The notes under the pieces are model-generated. The model was given only the letters and a program-made list of their open reading frames with translations, was not told the DNA's origin and did not search any database. Below are positions 8,348-15,518 of a DNA stretch of 41,227 nt, piece by piece; position 1 is the stretch's first letter; the number at the start of each line of letters is the position of its first letter. The DNA is from Terrihalobacillus insolitus (lineage in GTDB: Bacteria; Bacillota; Bacilli; Bacillales; Amphibacillaceae), in the NCBI RefSeq assembly GCF_028416575.1, contig NZ_JAMQKB010000023.1, positions 1 to 41,227 on the forward strand, given 5' to 3'. The position numbers were made by a program, and so were the translations under genes.

Positions 8348-8424
8348 GTTGTGAAGGAAGTTTGGAAGGGACAGATGTTGTCATTTGTAAAATATCAACT
8401 TTTGTCTTGATCTAATCATTTCGG

Positions 8425-8685
8425 CTAAGGTGGATAGGCAACTACACCAACGATAATGAGTAAAATGAACAGCACCATGATAATAATAAAATCATTGTTC
8501 TGGGAAATACCATGTGTCCGATCGAAACAATTCGGATTCGGAATGATCCTGTTGTTATCATATCGTGGTCCATGAAATCGATAGTGGATGGGATTACCGT
8601 ATCCACCATAATACATATACGGATGTCTGCCATACACAGGATATGGTGGTGGAAGTCTAGTTCCGTATCGATACCACTTCCTCAA
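8425..8685 (-). CDS. Spore coat-like protein with YjcZ-type membrane tail
   Basis: The start is taken as TTG 8685, five bases after AAAGGAGGTG; longer in-frame ATGs upstream have no such site. The 86-residue product has a basic, Tyr/Pro/His/Gly-rich N-terminal half (RKWYRYGTRLPPPYPVYGRH). This is followed by an Asn-rich linker and a C-terminal helix NDFIIIMVLFILLIIVGVVA that resembles the YjcZ family. The composition suggests a mother-cell protein that sits at the forespore or coat surface through its tail. The exact role is unknown. It is the upstream neighbour of the tiny YjcZ gene at 8198-8311. Confidence 0.65.
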   Translation of the reverse strand: MRKWYRYGTRLPPPYPVYGRHPYMYYGGYGNPIHYRFHGPRYDNNRIIPNPNCFDRTHGISQNNDFIIIMVLFILLIIVGVVAYPP

Positions 8686-8714
8686 ATAAGCACCTCCTTT
8701 TTCCATTGTGCTAT

Positions 8715-8723
8715 TAGCGTATG
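8715..8723 (-). promoter_or_regulatory. SigK-like -10 box
   Basis: The minus strand reads CATACGCTA, again CATAnnnTA, 29 bp before TTG 8685. The spacing to the start resembles that of the other two YjcZ-type genes in the window. Confidence 0.35.
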
Positions 8724-8797
8724 GCAGAAACATAAATTTGACTTTGTGTTTGTTTGGTAGTGTTAAGAAACTGTTGTCAATGGTAGAATTGAACAAT

Positions 8798-8815
8798 AAG
8801 TACGTGTTCAAAAAG
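8798..8815 (+). repeat. Fragment of the MITE-like repeat, outer left end
   Basis: AAGTACGTGTTCAAAAAG differs by one base from AAGTGCGTGTTCAAAAAG at the left end of the full element (33380-33397). It runs straight into the GGGAGG ribosome binding site of the lipoprotein gene at 8829. Confidence 0.5.
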
Positions 8816-8828
8816 GGAGGAATAAAGA

Positions 8829-10070
8829 TTGAAAAAGAACTTTATTCTATTATTTCATATTCTTCTCTTCACTTTATTCGTTTTATCTGGATGTGAAGAG
8901 GTACAAACAAATACTGGTGGGGATCAAAAGGAAACGACAACTGAAGTTGACCAAGCGGATCGTGGAGAAAATCGCTTACAATCGGGCGATCAAACGGAAG
9001 AAAAAGGTGACGATGAAAATAACCCGAATGATCGATCATTACCGAAATTGACGGTGCATTTTATAGATGTAGGTCAAGCGGATGCGACTTTATTTGAATT
9101 TGGCTCCTTTACGTTACTAATTGATGCTGGTAATTGGGATAGTACCGATGTTGTAGATTACCTGTCAGGTCAAGGCATATCCAAACTAGATATTGTGGTT
9201 GGCACGCATCCTGATGCTGACCATATAGGGCAATTGGATAAAATAATAAATCAATTCGAGGTTGGCGAAGTTTGGCTATCTGGAAATACAAATACTTCTG
9301 AAACATTTCAAGAGGTTTTAACCGCCATCGATTCTAAGAATGTTGATTATGATGAACCTAGAGCGGGAGACATATATGATATTGGCCCATTAAAGATTGA
9401 CATTCTGAATCCTGAAACAATTTCTGGAGATTCAAATGAGGAATCCATTTCTATGAAACTAACGTATGGAGATGTAAGTTTTGTGTTTACTGGGGATGCT
9501 GGAACTGCTGCTGAACAAAATATGATTCAGAGTGGTAATAACCTTAACGCAACTATTTTACAATTGGGACATCATGGTTCGTCCACTTCCAATAGTCCAG
9601 TGTTTCTTGATGCAGTAAATCCTGAGGTTGCGATTTATAGTGCTGGTTCAGACAATCCGTATGGGCACCCGCATGAGGAAGTGGTTGAAGCAATAAATGA
9701 ACGTGGAATTGAGCTTTATGGAACGGATGTAAATGGTAATATATTAGTTACGACTACAGGAAAAAGTTATGCTGTCAAAACACAGAAAGAGGGAAGTGTT
9801 GTCCCATCAAATGAAGGAAATTCGATCGAAGAGGATGATAATGAACAGCAAAGCACGGCTCCAGATTCAGAAGATTATTGCATCGATATAAACAACGCAT
9901 CAAGACAAGAATTGCAGGAAATTGTTAACATCGGCCCTGAAAGATCTAAAGATTTGATTGATCTAAGGCCATTTGATTCAATGAACGATCTCACCAAAAT
10001 AAATGGAATTGGTTCAGGGCGAATAAATGAAATAAAAGAACAAGGTTTAGCATGTATAAAAGGGGGATGA
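8829..10070 (+). CDS. Lipoprotein with ComEC-like metallo-beta-lactamase and ComEA-like HhH domains
   Basis: TTG 8829 follows GGGAGG. The 413-residue protein has a lipobox LSGC (Cys22), then a disordered Asp/Glu/Gln-rich linker (23-72). A metallo-beta-lactamase domain of the ComEC/Rec2 type follows (74-310) with H127-D129-D131-H132 (THPDADHIG), D223 (FTGDAG) and H248-H249 (LGHHGSS). After a second acidic linker, a tandem helix-hairpin-helix module (352-409; INNASRQELQEIVNIGPERS, INGIGSGRINEI) resembles the DNA-binding part of ComEA. It lacks the ComEC channel helices, so I infer a surface-anchored phosphodiesterase or nuclease that holds DNA; activity is not shown by sequence alone. It is probably co-transcribed with the DUF3006 gene four bases downstream. 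Confidence 0.85.
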   Translation: MKKNFILLFHILLFTLFVLSGCEEVQTNTGGDQKETTTEVDQADRGENRLQSGDQTEEKGDDENNPNDRSLPKLTVHFIDVGQADATLFEFGSFTLLIDAGNWDSTDVVDYLSGQGISKLDIVVGTHPDADHIGQLDKIINQFEVGEVWLSGNTNTSETFQEVLTAIDSKNVDYDEPRAGDIYDIGPLKIDILNPETISGDSNEESISMKLTYGDVSFVFTGDAGTAAEQNMIQSGNNLNATILQLGHHGSSTSNSPVFLDAVNPEVAIYSAGSDNPYGHPHEEVVEAINERGIELYGTDVNGNILVTTTGKSYAVKTQKEGSVVPSNEGNSIEEDDNEQQSTAPDSEDYCIDINNASRQELQEIVNIGPERSKDLIDLRPFDSMNDLTKINGIGSGRINEIKEQGLACIKGG

Positions 10071-10074
10071 AGTG

Positions 10075-10341
10075 ATGAAAGGTATACTAGATAGAATAGA
10101 AGATGGGGAAAAAGCAGTTATTTTGATAGAGGAATGGAACAAGGAAGTGATTATCCCAAAAGAACAATTGCCTTGCGGAAGTCAGCTCCATTCCTGGTTT
10201 GATCTGGAAATGAAAGAAGATCATATTATATCCATTACACTTAATCAACAAACGACTGAAAGAGAACAAAGAAAAACAAATAGGTTACGAAATAAAATTA
10301 AGTCAAAAAAACAATTGGGTAGTAAGTATAAGAGGAATTAA
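10075..10341 (+). CDS. DUF3006 protein
   Basis: ATG 10075 lies eight bases after AGGGGG; the in-frame GTG at 10072 is less well placed. The 88-residue product opens MKGILDRIEDGEKAVILIEE and has the short all-beta DUF3006 pattern with an IPKEQLP turn, then an unusually basic, Lys/Arg-rich tail. DUF3006 genes often lie beside secreted ComEC-like metallo-beta-lactamase genes, as here. The function is unknown. The basic tail could bind nucleic acid, but that is a guess. Confidence 0.75.
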   Translation: MKGILDRIEDGEKAVILIEEWNKEVIIPKEQLPCGSQLHSWFDLEMKEDHIISITLNQQTTEREQRKTNRLRNKIKSKKQLGSKYKRN

Positions 10342-10355
10342 AATAAGATAGGAGA

Positions 10356-10397
10356 AAGTCATCAAAGAGGATATTCTTCCATTGTTTGGTGACTTTT
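10356..10397 (+). terminator. Rho-independent terminator after the DUF3006 gene
   Basis: AAAGTCATCAAA pairs with TTTGGTGACTTT (one G-U pair) across a 17-nt loop and runs into T6. The right arm TTTGGTGACTTTTT is the same sequence found at the inner right end of the MITE-like repeat, so the terminator may derive from that repeat. Confidence 0.75.
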
Positions 10398-10423
10398 TTG
10401 ATGTTTCTGGTGTGATCTGATGT

Positions 10424-10524
10424 GCATAACCGCGTGAGAATCCGCATAGCAAGACAAGGTGTCCGCATAACCGCGATAGGAGTTTGATGCCAAGTAAAAG
10501 AATCCGCCTGATTAACGGACACCT
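10424..10524. repeat. Intergenic imperfect repeats with inverted ends
   Basis: GCATAACCGCG occurs twice (10424-10434, 10465-10475), with related AATCCGC pieces between and after them. AGGTGTCCG (10457-10465) and CGGACACCT (10516-10524) are a perfect 9-bp inverted pair 50 bp apart. There is no open frame with a ribosome binding site. It looks like a decayed intergenic repeat. Confidence 0.5.
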
Positions 10525-10615
10525 GCACTTATTAGATATGTTCCTAAGTATGATGAGGGGAGTTCTTGGCGATAGTAGTGATGTGTTGAAACTTAGAATA
10601 TGAGAGTTGAAATAT

Positions 10616-11092
10616 ATGAAATCGCAATATGTATTTATTTTATCCATTTTATTAATAATGTCCTTTTTTGTAACGAAAAAGAAATGTAATGTACTTGAAA
10701 ATATATTTCTCTTTTGCGTTTTAGAATTCGTATTTACAAGTTACTTTGCTATTTTATACATTAATCATAATTTTTGGGAAATAACTAAGAGTATAGAATG
10801 GTTCATTGCGTTTCGTATATATGAGGTAATCATCGTACCTTTACTTTATATGTTTTATTACAATTTAATTCCGAAACTACAAACAAAATTATCTAAGGTC
10901 GTTTATACATTGTTATTTGTCGGGATTTTGTACGGAAATGAATACATACTCGTGAAGTGGGGGGTTATCGTTTATAGTAATTGGAATGCTTGGCAATCGA
11001 TTCTTTTTCTTTCGATTATTTTAACAAGCGTTTATTTCCTCCTATTAGGCTTTCGACATATACTCAAAATAGAAGGGGTATCACAACGATGA
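10616..11092 (+). CDS. Membrane protein of unknown function (first of a coupled pair)
   Basis: From ATG 10616 the product has 158 residues with five likely membrane helices and a short basic loop (VTKKKCN) after the first. The start is uncertain: TTG 10607 is in frame and the Shine-Dalgarno is weak for both. The stop overlaps the next gene's ATG (ATGA at 11089-11092), so the two are translationally coupled. Both are multi-helix proteins of similar length, which suggests a two-subunit membrane assembly or a duplicated family. The CBO0543-type Bacillus membrane families are a possible but unverified match. Confidence 0.6.
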   Translation: MKSQYVFILSILLIMSFFVTKKKCNVLENIFLFCVLEFVFTSYFAILYINHNFWEITKSIEWFIAFRIYEVIIVPLLYMFYYNLIPKLQTKLSKVVYTLLFVGILYGNEYILVKWGVIVYSNWNAWQSILFLSIILTSVYFLLLGFRHILKIEGVSQR

Positions 11093-11616
11093 TTCTTCCT
11101 GTACAGTTTGATCAAAATGAATGGTTTCTTATTGTAATGATTATTCTTTCATATACTGTTGTTTTTCTAATGCCAAAGCGAATACCATGGAGCCAATTCA
11201 TTCTAGTCATGCTTTTATCCGTAATGATTGCGAGATTGTCCGATCATCTGCTAGCTTCACCGTCAGTTGATTTATATGACATCAATGACACAGGGAAATA
11301 CGATCTGTTTGATTTTGTCACCTATCTGCTATACGCTCCATTTAGCTACCTTTTTATATACTTTTATGACAGATTTAATATCCGCGGAATTGGAATTGTA
11401 CTGTATATTGTTGTCTGTTCTTTTCTTGGTATGCTGTTTGAAATGACCAATGCCTTATTTGAAGTTTTCCATTACAAAGGTTGGAGCGCTGTTTATTCTT
11501 TTAGTGTTTATTTGGTTTCCCAATCCATAACTTTACTTCTTTTTAGTTATATTCGCACTGCCTACCATACTCTTCTGAGAAATCAAAACAAAAAGTGGCA
11601 AGGTAGTAATCTATGA
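11089..11616 (+). CDS. Membrane protein of unknown function (second of the pair)
   Basis: ATG 11089 overlaps the stop of the preceding gene and has AAGGGG upstream; a longer frame from 10981 would run inside that gene and is rejected. The 175-residue product begins MILPVQFDQNEWFLIVMIIL and has about five helices. An acidic stretch (SVDLYDINDTGKYDLFDFVT) lies between helices 2 and 3, and YDRFNIRGIG precedes helix 4. No enzyme motif is seen. The pattern recalls CBO0543-type membrane proteins of Bacilli, at low confidence. Confidence 0.65.
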   Translation: MILPVQFDQNEWFLIVMIILSYTVVFLMPKRIPWSQFILVMLLSVMIARLSDHLLASPSVDLYDINDTGKYDLFDFVTYLLYAPFSYLFIYFYDRFNIRGIGIVLYIVVCSFLGMLFEMTNALFEVFHYKGWSAVYSFSVYLVSQSITLLLFSYIRTAYHTLLRNQNKKWQGSNL

Positions 11617-11630
11617 AGAGGCTACATTTA

Positions 11631-12455
11631 TCATTCTATTCCATCAAGGAAACCTAGGTTTCTCAGCCTTTCCTGCAACCATTTTTCGTTTCGTGATACT
11701 TCTCGTTTTTTCATTTCTGTATACAACTTTGTATTCGGAAGTTTTTTAAACAATTTGTAATCTGGCCGTCCTAATGTATCATCGGTATTTACTTCTAGCA
11801 ACCAAATGCCTCCGTTTGTATCCACGCCAAAGTCTGGACCAATATCAACAAAATAATGGAATTCGTCAAGCGTATCCGTTATCTGATGCGTTACTTTTTT
11901 TAATTTCCTTTTTACATCCTTCTCTTTTACCTCATCTTGTAATAGTCGTCTCAAAATAAAGGAAGTATCTGCAATGCCACCATAACCGGTAAAGACATTC
12001 GAGACATACGAACGATTCCCACCTACACGAACGACATCACCAACGTAAATCCATTTATCATTCTTATCTCGCTGCATATGTGATCGAATATCAAAAGGAC
12101 GTCCCAAATAAGAAAGAATCGGTGCCTTTTCTTGAATGATGCATTTTTTTCCTTTGTAATCGTATAGAAGGGCCTTTGTTATCTGTTCTTTTTTATAAAA
12201 ATATTTGATTGGATGCCCCTGTTTTTTCCAAACAAACACGTTCTTTTTTTTCTCTATTATGCTTAGCCACCTGCCTGCCCATAAATCAATTGGTTTTATA
12301 ACAAATGAAGTATATGTTGAAATGAAATCATTTAATGTATGCTTGGTTAACATTTTTGTTTTTGGAAGATGACATGCCAACTCTGTTCCGCTTAACAGTT
12401 TATACATTTCCCACTTGTTGAAAAATTGCCGATCCTGATCAAATTGAACTTCCAC
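11631..12455 (-). CDS. YheC/YheD-family spore coat-associated ATP-grasp protein
   Basis: GTG 12455 is preceded by AAGGAAGGGGGG. The 274-residue protein has the ATP-grasp plan of YheC/YheD: FVIKPIDLWAGRW (nucleotide-binding lysine region, about 51-63), FDIRSHMQR (about 121-129), and the metal-binding end EVNTDDTLGRPDYKLF. B. subtilis YheC and YheD localise to the forespore surface or coat, and their ligation reaction is not known. The gene converges on the plus-strand membrane pair, with 14 bp between stops. A MITE-like repeat fragment lies just upstream of its start. Confidence 0.85.
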   Translation of the reverse strand: MEVQFDQDRQFFNKWEMYKLLSGTELACHLPKTKMLTKHTLNDFISTYTSFVIKPIDLWAGRWLSIIEKKKNVFVWKKQGHPIKYFYKKEQITKALLYDYKGKKCIIQEKAPILSYLGRPFDIRSHMQRDKNDKWIYVGDVVRVGGNRSYVSNVFTGYGGIADTSFILRRLLQDEVKEKDVKRKLKKVTHQITDTLDEFHYFVDIGPDFGVDTNGGIWLLEVNTDDTLGRPDYKLFKKLPNTKLYTEMKKREVSRNEKWLQERLRNLGFLDGIE

Positions 12456-12481
12456 GGATGTCCCCCCTTCCTTTGAAATCG

Positions 12482-12510
12482 TTTGGTGACTTTTTGATCA
12501 ACCTCTTTAA
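12482..12510 (-). repeat. Fragment of the MITE-like repeat, right end
   Basis: TTTGGTGACTTTTTGA followed by TCAACCTCTTTAA matches the right end of the complete element (33578-33606) with few changes. On the coding strand it lies about 25 bp upstream of the YheC/D start. Confidence 0.6.
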
Positions 12511-12661
12511 AAAACCATATGGTGCCTTTTCGAACATCCCTATACCTATTCTATGCAAGATGACCCATGTTGAAATAAGTCATTCAACTAGAGGTTTTGG
12601 AATGAACGGCACATGATTTACCAGCTTTTTCTCATACTAAATAAGGAGGAGGTATCCAATA

Positions 12662-13543
12662 ATGAAAACAGCTCTTTTATCCATCCTTTTCGTTTTTCTA
12701 CCGCAAGTTGACCTTCCTAGTCAGATCAATATTACGGACCAAGGGAAAACGCTCCAAACTGTTGAACGTCAACAGTTTGCTATTCCATATTTTGGTTCTC
12801 CCTTACTAGAACGTTCGAAGCTGGGAACATTGATGAATAAAATAGATCAAGATATATATGAGGAGCCAGGAGATGCTACGTTGAGTGCAGACAACAAGAT
12901 TATAAAAGAATTACCTGGAAAAAAATTAAATCGGAAAAGGTTTAAGGTCATGTTCTATGAGGCATTTTATCGCAAAGGGCGTATAACGATTCAAATACCG
13001 ATACAGACGATTTATCCTAAGGTAGACAGCGAATTACTCGATCAGATTAGAGTGAAAAAAATAGGGGACTACAAAACTTATTATAAGACGGGTAATGAGG
13101 AACGTTCACATAATATTACACTTGCCACAGAAGCAATTAATAATTACGTCGTCTTTCCAGGCGAAACTTTTTCATTTAATAAAGTTGTTGGCAAAAGAAC
13201 AAAGGAAAAAGGCTATTTACCAGCACCTGTGATTGTAAAGGGAGAGATTGCTGAAGATGTGGGGGGAGGAATCTGCCAAGTATCCTCAACATTGTACAAT
13301 GCTGTTGATCAAGCAGGAATGGAAATTGTTCAACGTTACTCCCATAGTAAAAGTGTGCCATATGTACCACCTGGCCGCGATGCGACAGTTAGTTGGTATG
13401 GCCCTGATTTTAAATTTAAAAACAAATACAAGAAGCCGATCTTAATTAGGGCAAAGGCCGAACAAGGGAAGATGAGTGTGATTATTCGAACATCAGAAGC
13501 GATAGAACCAGATTCCCGCGAAGTCCCAAGCGTTTCCAAATGA
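12662..13543 (+). CDS. VanW-family protein
   Basis: ATG 12662 follows a strong AAGGAGGAGG. The 293-residue product has a short hydrophobic N-terminus (signal peptide or anchor) and the VanW domain over about 150-270. That domain includes FPGETFSFN, DVGGGICQVSSTLYNAV with its conserved Cys, HSKSVPYVPPGRDATVSW and FKNKYKKPI. VanW is an accessory protein of some vancomycin-resistance clusters, but chromosomal homologues are common in Bacilli and are thought to act at the cell wall. No van ligase or dehydrogenase is nearby, so this is not evidence for resistance. Confidence 0.88.
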   Translation: MKTALLSILFVFLPQVDLPSQINITDQGKTLQTVERQQFAIPYFGSPLLERSKLGTLMNKIDQDIYEEPGDATLSADNKIIKELPGKKLNRKRFKVMFYEAFYRKGRITIQIPIQTIYPKVDSELLDQIRVKKIGDYKTYYKTGNEERSHNITLATEAINNYVVFPGETFSFNKVVGKRTKEKGYLPAPVIVKGEIAEDVGGGICQVSSTLYNAVDQAGMEIVQRYSHSKSVPYVPPGRDATVSWYGPDFKFKNKYKKPILIRAKAEQGKMSVIIRTSEAIEPDSREVPSVSK

Positions 13544-13666
13544 TTTCCAGAAGCATGCAAGTCATGGGTGTTTTGAACTCTCATTTAAAGAGAATTTCAC
13601 CTATAGGAGAAGTATTGTTTTGTGTGTTATAATGTGAAAATAAGTATGGTGAGGGAGGTTAATGAT

Positions 13667-13963
13667 TTGAAAGAGGTAACACCAGAAGAAGTAGAATCCT
13701 ATATCCAACAAGGAAGACCCATTATGATTGTAGATGTTCGAGAGGATCAAGAAGTAAATGCAGGGAAAATTGCGGAGGCAATACATATTCCATTAGGATC
13801 TTTAGAGTCTCGTATGAATGAGTTGGACAAATCGAAAGAACACGTGTTTGTATGCCGTTCTGGTCGAAGAAGCGAAATAGCTTGTGACTTACTAGAAGAT
13901 CACGGTTTCTCTGTTTCCAACATGGTAGGTGGAATGCTAGAATGGGAAGGTAAAGTGGAGTAA
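13667..13963 (+). CDS. Single-domain rhodanese (sulfurtransferase)
   Basis: TTG 13667 sits six bases after GAGGGAGG; in-frame starts further upstream lack such a site. The 98-residue protein is one rhodanese domain with the CH2A-like DVRE (23-26), HIPLGSL, and the active loop C63-R-S-G-R-R-S that carries the persulfide. It would move sulfur from thiosulfate or a persulfide donor to a thiol in the cytoplasm. The cysteine synthase gene downstream fits a sulfur-metabolism pair, although a 90-bp gap with repeat sequence separates them. Confidence 0.9.
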   Translation: MKEVTPEEVESYIQQGRPIMIVDVREDQEVNAGKIAEAIHIPLGSLESRMNELDKSKEHVFVCRSGRRSEIACDLLEDHGFSVSNMVGGMLEWEGKVE

Positions 13964-13982
13964 TATAGGATGCCAAAGTACA

Positions 13983-14016
13983 AGTGCGTGTTCTAAAATA
14001 TGAACAACCTCTATAA
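13983..14016. repeat. Collapsed copy of the MITE-like repeat
   Basis: AGTGCGTGTTCTAAAA (left-end type) is followed at once by TGAACAACCTCT (right-end type). The middle of the element appears deleted and only its ends remain, 37 bp before the cysK start. Confidence 0.45.
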
Positions 14017-14052
14017 ATTGGAATGAATATAGTGTAGGAAAGGTTGAATACC

Positions 14053-14973
14053 ATGAAAGTTGTACAAAACATAACAGAATTGATTGGCGACACACCTGTC
14101 GTTCAGTTGAACAGACTCGTACCTGATGATGCGGCAGATGTTTTTGTTAAATTAGAATTGTTTAACCCGAGTAAAAGTGTAAAAGATCGTGCTGCTTTTA
14201 ATATGATTAAAATCGCAGAAGAGCAAGGACTAATAAAGCCTGGTTATACTATTATTGAGCCAACAAGCGGAAATACTGGAATAGGTATCGCGATGAATGC
14301 TGCTGCCAAAGGCTATCAGGCAGTTTTAGTTATGCCTGATAATATGACAAAAGAAAGGATTAATTTGCTAAAAGCATTTGGTGCAAAAGTCGTTTTAACT
14401 CCGAGCAATCAAAAAATGCCTGGTGCAATTAAGAAAGCGAAAGAGTTACAAAAAGAAATTCCAGATAGTTTCATTCCACATCAATTTGAAAACCAAGCAA
14501 ACCCTGATATACATCGTACAACGACTGCACTTGAGATCTATGAACAAATGGATGGCAAGTTAGATGCGTTCGTTGCTACAGCTGGAACAGGGGGTACTGT
14601 TACAGGAACAGGAGAGGTGCTGAAAGATAAAATACCCGGACTTTATATTGCGGTAGTGGAACCAAAGGGATCACCTGTTTTGTCTGGTGGAAAACCTGGT
14701 AAGCACAAGCTGGTCGGAACAAGCCCTGGTTTTGTCCCTGACATCTTAAATACAAACATTTACGATGAAATAGTCCAAATTGCTGATGAAGAGGCCATCG
14801 AAATGTTTAAAAAAATGGCAAGATTAGAAGGAATCTTTATTGGCCCTTCTGGTGGAGCAGCAGTATATGCAGCCATTGAAATTGCAAAAAGGTTGGGAAA
14901 AGGGAAGCGCGTGTTATGTGTTGCACCAGATACAGGGGAGCGTTACTTGAGCATGAATTTGTTTGATGAATAA
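14053..14973 (+). CDS. cysK: Cysteine synthase (O-acetylserine sulfhydrylase)
   Basis: ATG 14053 is chosen over TTG 14044 because AGGAAAGG is then nine bases upstream. The 306-residue protein is a fold-type II PLP enzyme: K44 in NPSKSVKDRA is the Schiff-base lysine, TSGNTG (71-76) binds the substrate carboxylate, GTGGTVTG holds the PLP phosphate, and GPSGGAA lies near the C-terminus. It makes L-cysteine from O-acetylserine and sulfide. A strong terminator follows. Whether it is the main CysK or a paralogue cannot be decided here. Confidence 0.93.
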   Translation: MKVVQNITELIGDTPVVQLNRLVPDDAADVFVKLELFNPSKSVKDRAAFNMIKIAEEQGLIKPGYTIIEPTSGNTGIGIAMNAAAKGYQAVLVMPDNMTKERINLLKAFGAKVVLTPSNQKMPGAIKKAKELQKEIPDSFIPHQFENQANPDIHRTTTALEIYEQMDGKLDAFVATAGTGGTVTGTGEVLKDKIPGLYIAVVEPKGSPVLSGGKPGKHKLVGTSPGFVPDILNTNIYDEIVQIADEEAIEMFKKMARLEGIFIGPSGGAAVYAAIEIAKRLGKGKRVLCVAPDTGERYLSMNLFDE

Positions 14974-14994
14974 CATGAATAATCGTATTGTATA

Positions 14995-15032
14995 AAGATC
15001 ACTGACATACAAGTCATTGGTCTTTTTTTTTG
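14995..15032 (+). terminator. Terminator after cysK
   Basis: AAGATCACTGAC pairs with GTCATTGGTCTT across ATACAA and is followed by a run of eight or more T. Confidence 0.88.
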
Positions 15033-15213
15033 TTTCAAAAAGCTATCATAAAAAAGTACCCTAAGTCATTTTCATTATTGTAATCAGTAGGAATTACTTC
15101 CTAGTTTTCTAGTTAATCTCGAAAATGAGAACGATAGGTGATATGAATTCATTCCAGCTTTAGGCAAAATGAACGTAACCAACTGGTTAAAACTCAATCA
15201 ATGGGGTGTATTC

Positions 15214-15378
15214 ATGTCTAATATAAAATCGATCAATTCAAAAATTTCGAGCAAAAAAATTGAAAAAAAACGAAAGCAAATGATCAATGATGGATTAAGG
15301 TATGGGCTGTCTCATAAGAAAACAGTAATGAAAAGTAAAGAGCTAGACGCTTTGTTAAATATGCATCAAAAGGCATAG
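15214..15378 (+). CDS. Spo0E-like aspartyl-phosphate phosphatase
   Basis: ATG 15214 follows GGGGTG at a normal distance; the longer in-frame start at 15169 has no Shine-Dalgarno. The 54-residue product is a helical hairpin with the Spo0E pattern IEKKRKQMI...GLSHKKTVMKSKELDALLN, ending in the S-(K/Q)-E-L-D signature that reaches the phospho-Asp site. Spo0E-like proteins dephosphorylate Spo0A-P and so delay sporulation. The exact target is inferred from family membership. The gene is alone on its transcript. Confidence 0.72.
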   Translation: MSNIKSINSKISSKKIEKKRKQMINDGLRYGLSHKKTVMKSKELDALLNMHQKA

Positions 15379-15518
15379 TCCAAGTTCATTTTTTATGCTT
15401 AATCTCGTATAAAAACAGTCCTTTAAGCCCACTAATAAAAGCATTATCGTAATATACTTTTCCCAAGAATTCGTTTATAATGAGACCTAAAATAGAGATT
15501 ACAATATCAGGGGGATAT

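Noticed and set aside
10298..10647. Minus-strand frames of 76 and 114 codons
   Set aside because: They cross a terminator and an intergenic repeat and run into the start of a real gene on the other strand; no ribosome binding site.
10981..11088. N-terminal extension of the second membrane protein
   Set aside because: It lies wholly inside the preceding gene, and ATG 11089 with its own site and ATGA overlap is the better start.
12662..13543. Vancomycin-resistance locus
   Set aside because: Only a VanW-type gene is present; vanA/B, vanH, vanX and vanRS are absent.
13628..13633. TATAAT as promoter of the rhodanese gene
   Set aside because: The hexamer is perfect, but no acceptable -35 lies 16-18 bp upstream, so it is not listed as a promoter.
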